DNA from: Clonostachys chloroleuca
Taxonomy: Eukaryota; Ascomycota; Sordariomycetes; Hypocreales; Bionectriaceae
Assembly (NCBI GenBank): GCA_037952775.1
Contig: JBANAY010000003.1
Span: 5,270,001-5,334,000 of the forward strand
Direction: 5' to 3'
DNA: 64,000 nt
The notes beneath the pieces are model-generated. The model made no database searches and had not been told where the DNA came from. It worked only from the letters and a program-made list of their open reading frames with translations. The translations under genes were made by a program, and so were the position numbers. This document shows positions 45,545-54,918 of the stretch, one piece after another (position 1 is the first letter of the stretch; every line of letters begins with the position of its first letter).

Positions 45545-46394
45545 TTATTTCTTTCCGCGGAATGTAGCAAAGGCCTCTTCTACCGACATGCCGCCCTTGA
45601 TAGCCTCGGCGCACTTCTCATCGGCCGACACAACCTTGGGGATGATTTCCAAGACCTGCTCGGCCAGGTCTGCCGGTAGCACCACCACACCGTCCTTATC
45701 AGCGATGATATAGTCGTTCGGGTTGATGGTGGCCTCCTGGATGGAGGATTGCAGCTGGATCGGAACGCTGACCTGAGAGGGAAAACAGACAGCACCTCCA
45801 GCTGTGGTTCCGTGAGTTCGGGCAAAGAGCTGTTTAGTCACAATTTAGAAATCAGCTAGCTTTGAATTGCTCTATTATTGGCTTACAGGGAACCCAAGAT
45901 CGCGGTGCTCCTGAAGATCACGGACAGAGCCGTCGATGACCACACCAGCGGCGCCCAGGGCCTTGGCTCGGAGAGACATCAAACCGCCGTAGCACGCATT
46001 GATATGAGGAGCTGGCTGAGAGATGAACACGACAGCATCGCGGGGAATTTGGTCAATCTAACATGTCAGTGATATTCATCAATTCTTCCCAATTTACTTA
46101 CATAATTTCCCTTCACCTTGGGCGCAGATGTGTTTGACTTGGGCTCAAACTTGACTGTGAAAGCAGGTCCAACAATTTTGGTATCACCGGTCACAAAGTC
46201 GGGAGAGTAAAGATTAATTCCCTCGAGGAAGCCCCCGTGGGCGTGGCCGAGCTTCGACAGTCCATCAGACACCTACAGCTCGCCTTCAGCATCAGTAACA
46301 CAAGTATATCAAGACTCCAAGAATTGGACAGCTAACTCACGTCGCAGCTGGACCACTGCTTGAGGCGATCGATAATAGATTCGGAGGCTGACAT
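45545..46394 (-). CDS. RraA-like aldolase/decarboxylase (HMG/CHA aldolase or oxaloacetate decarboxylase type)
   Basis: Four exons (46394-46341, 46272-46102, 46057-45887, 45829-45545), all in phase 0, give 226 residues, the normal RraA-fold size. The metal/pyruvate motif is present: GGLMSLRAKALGAAG and VIDGSVRDLQEHRDLGFP with Arg121 and Asp122, followed by LFAR. RraA-fold enzymes with this motif are divalent-metal class II pyruvate aldolases that cleave 4-hydroxy-4-methyl- or 4-carboxy-4-hydroxy-2-oxo acids, and also decarboxylate oxaloacetate. Introns are small (44-68 nt). Diverges from the class II aldolase with two palindromic sites between them, so co-regulation is likely. Confidence 0.92.
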
Positions 46395-46566
46395 GGCAAG
46401 TGTTGTGAGTGTCTCTGCCTGTATTTTGTTGGTGCTGGATATCTTGTTCACGACAATCCGAAGATCAGAACGTAGGATGCATCTTTATCAAGGAGTTATT
46501 ACGGACTCGATGCCTGGAGCATGCCGCTAGCAGAATCGTAAAACAGCAACCCAAACGCCCCGAAAC

Positions 46567-46579
46567 CGGCCACAAGCCG
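46567..46579. promoter_or_regulatory. CGG-N7-CCG palindrome (candidate Zn2Cys6 site)
   Basis: CGGCCACAAGCCG; 165 bp upstream of the class II aldolase start and 173 bp from the RraA start. Confidence 0.65.
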
Positions 46580-46595
46580 TCTTGCCCCACGACCT

Positions 46596-46608
46596 CGGCC
46601 TGAAGCCG
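46596..46608. promoter_or_regulatory. CGG-N7-CCG palindrome (candidate Zn2Cys6 site)
   Basis: CGGCCTGAAGCCG; nearly the same as the site at 48110 and 29 bp from the site at 46567. Confidence 0.65.
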
Positions 46609-46743
46609 GGAGACTACCCGCATTGGAATCTGGGAAAATAAAAGAATCAAATACAACGAGCACAAGGTCAGTCTTGGAGATCTATTGAACTGGCTCCCGG
46701 TAAAGGTTTCTTCAGTCGCAGAATTCATTATTCACTATTCACG

Positions 46744-47737
46744 ATGTCAACTTTCCCTCAGAACAACCGTACATTCCAGATTCTGGACGCAGCAGCAAAG
46801 GGAGGCTATGCTGTGGGTGCGTATAACTGGTAAGATTGGATTAGTCAAGCCAAACAACTAAAAGAGACCAGGATCTAATAATACTCTCCTAGTTACAACG
46901 ATGACGGCGTGATTGCTGTGATTCGCGCCGCCGAGGCCACCAACTCTCCCGCCATTATCCAGCTCTTCCCCTGGACTCTCAAGTTTCAGGGTGAGCATTT
47001 TGTTCAATATGTCATCTCGGCTGCACACGCCGCTAAGGTGCCTATCGCCGTCCACCTGGACCACTGTATCGAGCCCGAGGATGTCGAAAAGGCCTTGACG
47101 CTCCCCTTTGACTCGATCATGGTCGACGCGTCGATTCACGAACCTTCCGAGAATATTAGACGATGCAAGGAGATTGTCCAACGCGCCAACGCAAAGGGCA
47201 TTTCCATTGAGGCTGAAATGGGTCGTATTGAGGGCGGAGAGGATGGTCTTCCCACGGTCGATCTGGACACGATTCTCACCACCCCACAGGAGGCCGAGGA
47301 GTTTGTCAGGGAGACTGGCGTTCAGTTTCTGGCTCCCTCTTTTGGAAATGTTCACGGCCACTATGGCCCTAACGGTCCTGAAGGATTCTGGAGACTTCCA
47401 CTGTATGTTGAGGTCTAGCCACACTGATCACGGGAACATCTTGGCTGACAAGCACCATAGGTTGATGGATATTCACAAAGCCGTTCCTAACGTACCTCTT
47501 GTTCTCCACGGCACACACGGTGTCTCTGACGCGCTCTTCCGCACCTCCAGGCAGCACGGCATGGTCAAGATTAATCTAAACAAAACCGTCCGAGACCCAT
47601 ATACCGATTTCATGGCGGAAAAGGCTGGCGAACTTGAGCTTACGATCCTCAAGATGAAAGGTGTAGAAATCTACCAGAAGTCTATAGAGAGAGTGATGCA
47701 TGAGTTTCTCGGGTCGGCGGGTAAGGCTAGTTCTTGA
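46744..47737 (+). CDS. Class II (zinc) aldolase of the fructose/tagatose-bisphosphate aldolase family
   Basis: Exons 46744-46829, 46893-47402 and 47461-47737 give 290 residues. Class II aldolase signature HLDHC places the catalytic Asp85 and zinc ligand His86; further zinc ligands are His183 (GNVHG) and His215 (VLHGTHG). EAEMGRIEGGED follows the family pattern. At 290 residues it is closer to the tagatose-bisphosphate/ketose-bisphosphate subgroup than to the 350-residue glycolytic fungal enzyme, so it is probably catabolic rather than housekeeping. Such enzymes yield dihydroxyacetone phosphate and an aldehyde; dihydroxyacetone kinase in the same cluster would feed the same pool. Substrate unknown. 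Confidence 0.92.
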
Positions 47738-48654
47738 AAGTTGACCGAGTTCATAAGAAATTTGACATAAGATCATACAAGTTAGACAGTAAATACAAAA
47801 GAGACATGGTACAATGGAATTTCTCCTCAAGATGACCGAATAATCGAATGATCTTGAGATCATCCGTCCAGCGCCTTGAGGGAGGCTTGAGGCTCAAGCA
47901 TTTCAAAGGTCTCATGAACATCTCATCATCTAGTTCGATTAGTTCTATATCCTCCAAAATCCCGGGCTCGGGGATACAATCCGTGACCAATGACGTTGAA
48001 TCATTTCACGTTACCATGTCAGCCGGGACCTGAATCGAATTAGACGAATAGGCTCCACGCTGCTTCGGTGCAGCAGTGACATACCATCATTCTTTGGCCT
48101 CGTGATCATCGGCCTGATGCCGATTCCACTCCATTATACCCAGTTCCCCACAGCCAGACCCCAAATCTTGACTCGATACCCCATGGTACCTGTTGTCATT
48201 AGCCCGGAGAAACCCGGAAAGCCGGTTTTGTTGGAGCTAGAATGTTTGCTCGGTGAAAGGGGATTCCCGATCACGTTGTTGGGGAAAGCTTCGTCTAGGC
48301 TTTCAGAACTCTCTCAGAACAGTTGTGCCGTGCGATGTATTCAACGAACCCCATCTGGGCACATAACCTCATTCATAAGATTTAAGTCAAATAATCAGAC
48401 GGGGTATGGGGTCCATTCCCATTCCCTGCCATCTTTCCCTCCTGATTGGTAAGAGGAAACCAGAACCTGGTCAGGTCCTGCTGGGAATCCGACCCTTCAA
48501 ATAGGCCCCTTAATCCCCGTTGCAATCTGCCTCGATCTTTCCTCTCACCTCCGATCATCTTTGATGATTCATTAGGCATTGTGAGGCTCACAACCCCTGC
48601 CAAGAAGTCCAACGACACGCAAGCTTTGCAAGGACAATCTACGCATCCGCCGCC
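47738..48654 (+). promoter_or_regulatory. Promoter region of the sugar-porter gene
   Basis: 917 bp between the aldolase stop and the transporter start. One CGG-N7-CCG site at 48110. No gene supported; the leader before 48655 is C/T-rich. Confidence 0.5.
48110..48122. promoter_or_regulatory. CGG-N7-CCG palindrome (candidate Zn2Cys6 site)
   Basis: CGGCCTGATGCCG with flanking T and A; 533 bp upstream of the sugar-porter start. Confidence 0.6.
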
Positions 48655-50345
48655 ATGCCTCTCATAGATAAAGCCGTCTATGAGAAGACCCCCAAGGAGG
48701 TCATCTCGTGGAAGATTGTGGCATACTGCATCATTTTGTCCTTTTCGGGTGCTCTTCATGGTAAGAACAAAACTCCTCTAAGAACTTGGCACCAATGACA
48801 CTGTGCTTACCCCTGCGTTTTCGTAACCCAGGCTTCAACACTGCAAATATCTCGGGCGTTCTCGCCATGAAGTCCTTCAAGAGCTACTTTCAACTGAACA
48901 AGATGGATGAAAGTGATCTCGCCAACTGGACTGGATGGATTACGTCTATTCTCATCCTTGGGTCTGGTCTCGGTTCCATCACTTGCGCCCCCGTCACTGA
49001 CCGACTGGGCCGACGTGTTTCCCTGGCCTTCTTCTCCGCTCTTTTCATCGCCTCCGCTGTCCTCATGACTGCCAACCCCGGCGGCAGCAACGGACGTATC
49101 GAATTCCTCGTCGGTAGAGCCCTTTCGGGCTACGGCTCTGGAGCGGCCAGTGTCATCGGTCCAGGTTACATCGCCGAGATTGCACCTCAGTCAATCCGCG
49201 GTGGTCTAACCGCCCTATACAACGCCAATACCATGTTGTCCGTCGGTCTAGCTTATTGGATCAACTATGGCTCTCTTCAGAACATTTCCGACGGAACAAA
49301 CACGCAGTGGCAGGTTCCCATGAGTGTTCAGGCGCTACCTGGTGTGATTCTCATTCTTGGAGTCTTTCTTATCCCCGAGTCTCCCAGATGGCTCCTTACC
49401 CGAGGCAAGGTTGAGCGAGCTGAGCAGTCTCTGGAGACCCTCCGTTCACTCCCTCGCGATCACGAGTTTGTCCGCCAAGAGTTCAACACTATCCAGGCTT
49501 CTCTGGAAGAAAAGGCTGTTCAAACTGGTATCAAGGGATTTTTCCACGAGCTAGCCTCTCCAGGTATCCGCAAGAGGATGGCCATGGTCATGATTATTCA
49601 AGTTGGCTTCCAGTTCTCCGGTGGTAACATCATTACATACTACAACACGTCTATCCTGTCTTCCATCGGACTCAAGTCTTCCTCTACCAACTATCTCTTC
49701 TCCGGTCTCTATGGCTTGATCAAGTTTATTGCCGTGTTACTGTACTGTCTATTCCTAGTCGATCGGTTCGGTCGCCGCAGGGGTTTGTTTATTGGTTCTG
49801 GCCTAATCATTTTCTCTCTCACCTACATCACAATCTATCTCGCCGTTGCGAACCCTTCCTCCAGAAATACCACCGGTCCTGCTGGCTGGATTGCTGTAGT
49901 TTGCATCTACATATTTGCACTGGGTTACGCAATTTCTTGGGGCACCGTCCCTTGGATTATCAACGCCGAGGTCTTTCCCAATCGGCTTCGGTCTACATGC
50001 ATGTCTATTTGTATCACATGGCAGTACCTGGTAAACTTCGCCTTGTCGCGAGGTCAGCCCAACATGGTCATCGCAATGCACGCGTGGGGTCCCTTTCTTC
50101 TCTTCACTCTGTTCACTACCATGATGACAATTTACTGTTTCTTTGCCTACCCAGAGACCAAGGGCCTATCTATGGAATCCATGGACGAGCTCTTTAACAT
50201 GCCTTGGTACAAGGTCGGACGCGCCAGCTTCAAAGTCCTGGAGTCTCAGAAGGCCGCCAACGCTTCCACAGAAGAGAAGGAGACCGTGGACTTTGCAGAG
50301 GATGTTTCCCATCCAAATGGAACTGCTCAGGGAACTAAGAATTAG
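48655..50345 (+). CDS. MFS sugar porter (hexose/lactose-permease-like transporter)
   Basis: Plasma-membrane sugar:H+ symporter with about 12 transmembrane segments. Exons 48655-48760 and 48832-50345 (71-bp intron after the first hydrophobic segment) give 539 residues. Sugar-porter signatures are DRLGRR after TM2, GRALSGYGSGAASVIGPGYIAEIAP, PESPRWLL after TM6, DRFGRRRGLF and YPETKGLSMESMDELF after TM12. It sits between the class II aldolase and the second amidohydrolase, with a cluster-type palindrome upstream. Together with the anion-type MFS carrier at 39.0 kb it suggests the cluster imports both a neutral sugar-like compound and an acid form. Specific sugar not predictable. Confidence 0.94.
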
Positions 50346-50809
50346 AAACCGCTCCAGCGGTGCTATCATAAGGGCAAGGAAACATCATCTTTGTGGTGTT
50401 TGTATATTGGTATTGTAGAATAGTTTGAAAGCAGGACGGCGTCGTTGGTCCTGGTCTCATTCTCTAAAAATGGAAGTATTCTTTTGGCAGAGTAAATAAA
50501 AGGGCAAACCTTCATTCCCCATATACGTCCCAATCTCCCTCAATTATCTGAAGACTGGTAGGTATCGCTAAAACACAGACATATTATCACGCAGGACGGA
50601 AAGAGGTCATACCCATGCAAAGTCCTTCTCTTGCTATATCACCGTAATCTCAGGTTCCTTGATGAGTATGAATGAGTCTTTACAAAGCCACTACAAACAG
50701 TAATAAATTTATAAACTGAATGAAGCCCAATTTAAATGGATCAGCTATTCGCACAATTTATTGGGAATACAACTGGTGCCACAACCTAATGCTACATAAT
50801 ACTCAGATT
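50346..50809. other. Convergent 3' intergenic region
   Basis: AT-rich spacer between the sugar porter and the second amidohydrolase; nothing else seen. Confidence 0.45.
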
Positions 50810-51736
50810 TTACGAAGAATAATCATACAGCTTCCGAGGGTTTGCTACCCACAAGTCCGTCCACTCTTCCTCGGTGAGCCAAGTGCTCAATGATTGGATC
50901 CAAGTCTTGTTGTCAATCTTCAAGAAAGGTTCAACCTCATCCTTGTTCCTCAGATGTCGATCCTCGTGTCGCTGAGTGTGAGGCCAATCGCTACCCCAAA
51001 CAACACGCTTCGGGTTCGCGTGAACCAGCCCTGTCACAATATCACGGAGATCATCAAAGGTAGGATCAGCACGAGAATTCCGATACGGTGCTGAAATCTT
51101 CATCCAGACGTTTCCATCCGAAATGGCACCCAAGAGCTCTTTCCAGCCCGGTTGACTAATGGCCAGTTCAACCCCTTCCGGCGTCATGCTGGCCGCCTTC
51201 ACGAGCGCCATATGGTCAATCACAATGGGCAGACCGAGGTCCTTGGCGACCTCGCGAATTTGCTTCCAGTATGTGAGATTTGGCTGTTGCATTTGCACGC
51301 TCCAGCCATTGCCATTGGGCTTCCAGCGCAGGAGCCTGTTGGCAGTTTGCTTGATCATGGCGATTTGCTTGTCCAAGTCGTTCATGGCCTGTGCTTTGAA
51401 AAAGTCCAGTCGGACACTCCGCACGCCTGCGGCATGGTACTTATCAAGCAACTCATCTGAGATGCTCTGCTCATCTATGACACCAATACCACGAGCGGAC
51501 CCCTTGAACTGCTCCAGGTAGTACAAGAGAGAAGTACAGTCAGGGCCGTATGAAAGGCCGTGGGCAATGCAAACGTGCTCGACGCCAATGGACACCTCGA
51601 ATTCTCTGAGTTGATCGAGGGTAGCTACTGAGGGAGTAAAGTGCCGCCCAGCAGCAAAGGGGAATCGCTCCGGCTCAAAGATGTGATGGTGCGTGTCCCA
51701 GGCACCAGCTGGGACTGCTTTGGCAGGATGTGTCAT
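50810..51736 (-). CDS. Amidohydrolase-family metal-dependent hydrolase (COG3618 / lactonase type), paralogue 2
   Basis: Intronless; from the Met at 51736 it encodes 308 residues (MTHPAKAVPAGAWDTHHH). The frame is open to a Met at 51808, but the extra 24 residues are Arg/Pro-rich and unlike the family. Metal-binding residues are visible in WDTHHHIFEPERFPF, VIDHMALV and WGSDWPHT. The protein is related to the first amidohydrolase at 36.6-37.7 kb (shared VPAG-x-WD-x-H, PERFP, KISAPYRNS/KLSAPYQNS and GSDWPHT). Two different lactonase-like enzymes at the two flanks of the cluster suggest two lactone or ring-opening steps, or one enzyme for each of two substrates. A CGG-N6-CCG palindrome lies 167 bp upstream. 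Confidence 0.92.
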   Translation of the reverse strand: MTHPAKAVPAGAWDTHHHIFEPERFPFAAGRHFTPSVATLDQLREFEVSIGVEHVCIAHGLSYGPDCTSLLYYLEQFKGSARGIGVIDEQSISDELLDKYHAAGVRSVRLDFFKAQAMNDLDKQIAMIKQTANRLLRWKPNGNGWSVQMQQPNLTYWKQIREVAKDLGLPIVIDHMALVKAASMTPEGVELAISQPGWKELLGAISDGNVWMKISAPYRNSRADPTFDDLRDIVTGLVHANPKRVVWGSDWPHTQRHEDRHLRNKDEVEPFLKIDNKTWIQSLSTWLTEEEWTDLWVANPRKLYDYSS

Positions 51737-52592
51737 GGTCGGGGGTAGGCGAGGGCGAAAGGGCAATAGATCTTTCTTTAGGCGATGACCATTACTTCTC
51801 CTTCGCATCTACAAACCTTATATGCCACACACGGCTTTGCGATGTCCGAGCCATAATGGCATCGGCCAAAACCCGAACACCCGCTCCACCAGTCAAGTCA
51901 TTCGGCTTAAGCCGATCGAGGTCACTCCAGTTTCCCCACGGTACTCCGCATTATGGTGTGAACAGCTTCAAGCTATTGATAGCGGTAAACGTCTGCCTCG
52001 ACGGACATTCCAGCTCTGCGGCGGGCAAATGCCCCCGAGGTTTTCTGGGACAAACCCTAACCCACGTGATGGTGATAACCTCACTGCCATTGTAACAGCA
52101 TAAAGTGTTATTTTAGGGACCCAGCATGGAAAGGCTACAAATTTTCTCACATCTTCATCTAAATATTGATGCTTCCATATGCTTTCCAACCGCCGTACAT
52201 CACCCGTGCAGGAGAAGCGCATCCCATCCATCTTGATGATCCCGAGGCTTGTGAGTATAGGGTAGCTGAAGCAGGTGCTTCAGCAACGGGCCCGGCTCTG
52301 ACCCCGGTGTGGACCTGCGGAATTCCGCGGCTGCTGCATCCTTGACTGTGGGTGCCCAGTCAAGATAAGTTTGTTCCCACAACCACCGTCTGCTCTTCCT
52401 TGGCGGTAGAAACCTGATTATGAGAGAATATCTCCATTGTAAAACAACATGACGAGGAGGCAAAATGGGATTTTCATTCCATCTGGTTATGACGAAACGA
52501 GATCTACAATCACCCTGGAAAATTGTAAATTTTCCCCAAAAGTAAGGGTTCGAGTATTAAGTAAACAACAGTAGTAGAATATACCAGACCCA
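51737..52592. promoter_or_regulatory. Promoter of amidohydrolase 2 and boundary with the AT-rich block
   Basis: Contains CGG-N6-CCG at 51903-51914. No gene supported to the right; base composition is normal until about 52,590, where it changes sharply. Confidence 0.5.
51903..51914. promoter_or_regulatory. CGG-N6-CCG palindrome (candidate Zn2Cys6 site)
   Basis: CGGCTTAAGCCG, a perfect palindrome flanked by T and A. One base shorter than the N7 sites, so binding by the same factor is less certain. Confidence 0.4.
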
Positions 52593-54735
52593 ACACTATA
52601 TATATACTTTTAATTTATTTTTTAAACCTTTTAGTTATTTACTTCTTTATAGTAATTTACTTATTATAAATAATAAGAAGTTTTTTAAATATATTATTAA
52701 ACTAGTACTTTTTTAAATTAGGTTTTTAATTTATTTATCTCTATAGTATAGTTTTATATATATAAATTAAAAGATCTTTAATCTATTATATATTTTAGTT
52801 ATAATATTATAAAAGTTATTTAATAATAATCTATATAATCTAAACTATTTTTTATTCTTTTTTTATATTATAATTTTACTAAGAAATAAAAGTTTAAAGA
52901 GTTTTATTAGATTAGAGCTATTATATATAGTTAGTATAAGTATAATTCTCTCTTTAATATATAGTTTTCTTAGAGCTTTTATTATAAAGTTAATTACTTA
53001 TACTTTTTAAATTATAGATTTTAATAAAGAAGAGAATATAATAATTCTTAGATATACTCTAAATATAAGAAATATTAGTATAAAGCTATTAAGCTCTACT
53101 ATATTATTAATTATTTTAATTATTATTTATAAAATTAATTTTTTTTAAAATTATTTTCTTAAGTTCTTTATATAAAATATTAAATATATATTATAGTAGT
53201 TTATAATATCTCTTAATCTTACTAATTAATTAATAACTTTTAATTAATATTTATTTATACTTAGATCTAATAATTTTTATATTTATATAAAATTAGTTAT
53301 TTATAAATTAAGTTTCTATATTATATATAATATAGTATTATATAGTATAACTAATTATATATAAATAGATATCAGATTAATATTAAATCTATATTATTCC
53401 TAATAAAAATATTCTATAGCTATAAATATATACTATACTTATAGAGATAAAATAATTAATAACCTTATATAACTAGCTTTTCTTATTTCTAAATATATAT
53501 AATTTTAAATTAAATTAAAACTAATTCTAATATACCTCAGCCTGATATAAATAATACTCTAATCTAAATATAACTAAAAAAAATATAAAGTTTAGATAAT
53601 TAATTTTTAAAGATTATTTTTACTCTAATTATCTTAATATAGTATATAATATACTAAAACTATAAGTTATATATTAAGCTATAGTAAGCTTATATAAGAG
53701 AGTAATTATTCTTAAGATATAATATTTACTTAAGTTTATTTTAATTCTCTATAAGTTCTTATAGTAGTAGTTATAAGTAATAAGCTATATAAAGTAATAG
53801 ACTAAGTAGATATAGCTACTAGATCTATAATACTAAGAATAGCTTTATTATTATAAATAGATCTTTAACTAATTAGAGGAATATATTATAAATATATTTA
53901 GTAAATAATTATATTAGATTATCTTAGATAATTATTATTATTATTTTAAGGGTTTTATTAGAAGTATTAATTAGACTCTAAGAGATTAGAATATTTATAT
54001 TAAATATTATAACTATTTAAGTACTTACTAGATATTTAATAATTAATTAATTAAGTAATTAATAGTAAGATATAATTAATTAATTAATTATAATAAGCTT
54101 TAAATTAGAAAAAAAATATAATTATTATTATTAAATAATAAACTTTCCCTTTTAGGAACTATAGCTATAGTTAGATTATTTATATATCTAGCTATATAAA
54201 TATCTCCTATTATTAGAGTTTTTATAAGATTAATATCTATACCCGGGCTAAAAGTATAATATTTTAACTTTATCTTATAGTATTAAAGGTTTAGATATAG
54301 ACTACTAATTATATTCTTAAAAAATATATATTAGATTATATATTATCTGATCTTAGAATATACTCTTATTTATAGTAAAACTAATAAAAAAAATATATAT
54401 ATATATAATATAGTTTAATAATTTTAAATATATATTTAGCTAGATTTTTTTTAATATTTTCTATATAGTATTTACTAAGATATTTATAAAAAAGATTATA
54501 TTTTAAAATATAGTTACTATATAAATAATATATAAAACTAGTTTTTAATCTAGTAGATATATAATATTAGTTATTAGTATATATTTAGAAAAGAACTATA
54601 TATAATTCTATTTTCTTATAATTAGAATAAAAAAACTATTTATAGTTCTAATTATTTTATTAGTTATATTTCTAAACTTAATATTTAGATAATCTATATT
54701 TTAAAAATATATTAGAAAAAAGATCTCTTATTAGA
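52593..54735 (-). mobile_element. Heavily RIPped Ty1/copia relic, inverted copy 2 (truncated, deleted)
   Basis: On the minus strand this matches the copia element at 56.6-62.5 kb with many C-to-T/G-to-A differences. 52593-53336 corresponds to about 60,695-59,967 (integrase to start of reverse transcriptase), and 54415-54735 to parts of 59,970-59,805 and 59,575-59,405. It lacks about 59,575-59,800 and everything between 56,822 and 59,405 (gag and protease), and it ends abruptly at 52,593 where normal DNA begins. Confidence 0.8.
53337..54414. mobile_element. Unidentified insertion of about 1.08 kb inside copia copy 2
   Basis: The copia match is interrupted here, and a short TA-rich word (TATATAATATAGT) occurs at both borders, like a target duplication. 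The insert shares no match with the other repeats that I can see. A TATAGTAWAACTAA word lies near both ends in the same orientation. An island ACCCGGGC at 54241 escaped mutation. Confidence 0.5.
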
Positions 54736-54918
54736 AGGCTTTTCTAAAGTATATACTATAGAGTAAATAGATTAAAAGTAATTAATTAAATTACTATTCT
54801 AACTATAGAAGTAAACTAGTTATAAATATAGTTCTAGAATAGTTTTAACTAAGTAAACTATTTTACTTCTAGCTTCTAGTTTATAACTACTAGTTAGTAA
54901 TATTTAATATACTAATAT
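54733..54918 (-). repeat. Copia 5'-terminal unit, inverted copy
   Basis: Reverse complement of 56634-56821 with about two dozen C-to-T/G-to-A differences; adjoins copia copy 2 at its pol fragment. Confidence 0.85.

Larger units (their letters stand above)
46395..46743. promoter_or_regulatory. Divergent promoter: RraA-like aldolase and class II aldolase
   Basis: Only 349 bp, carrying two CGG-N7-CCG palindromes 29 bp apart (about three helical turns), the clearest tandem arrangement in the window. Confidence 0.7.
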
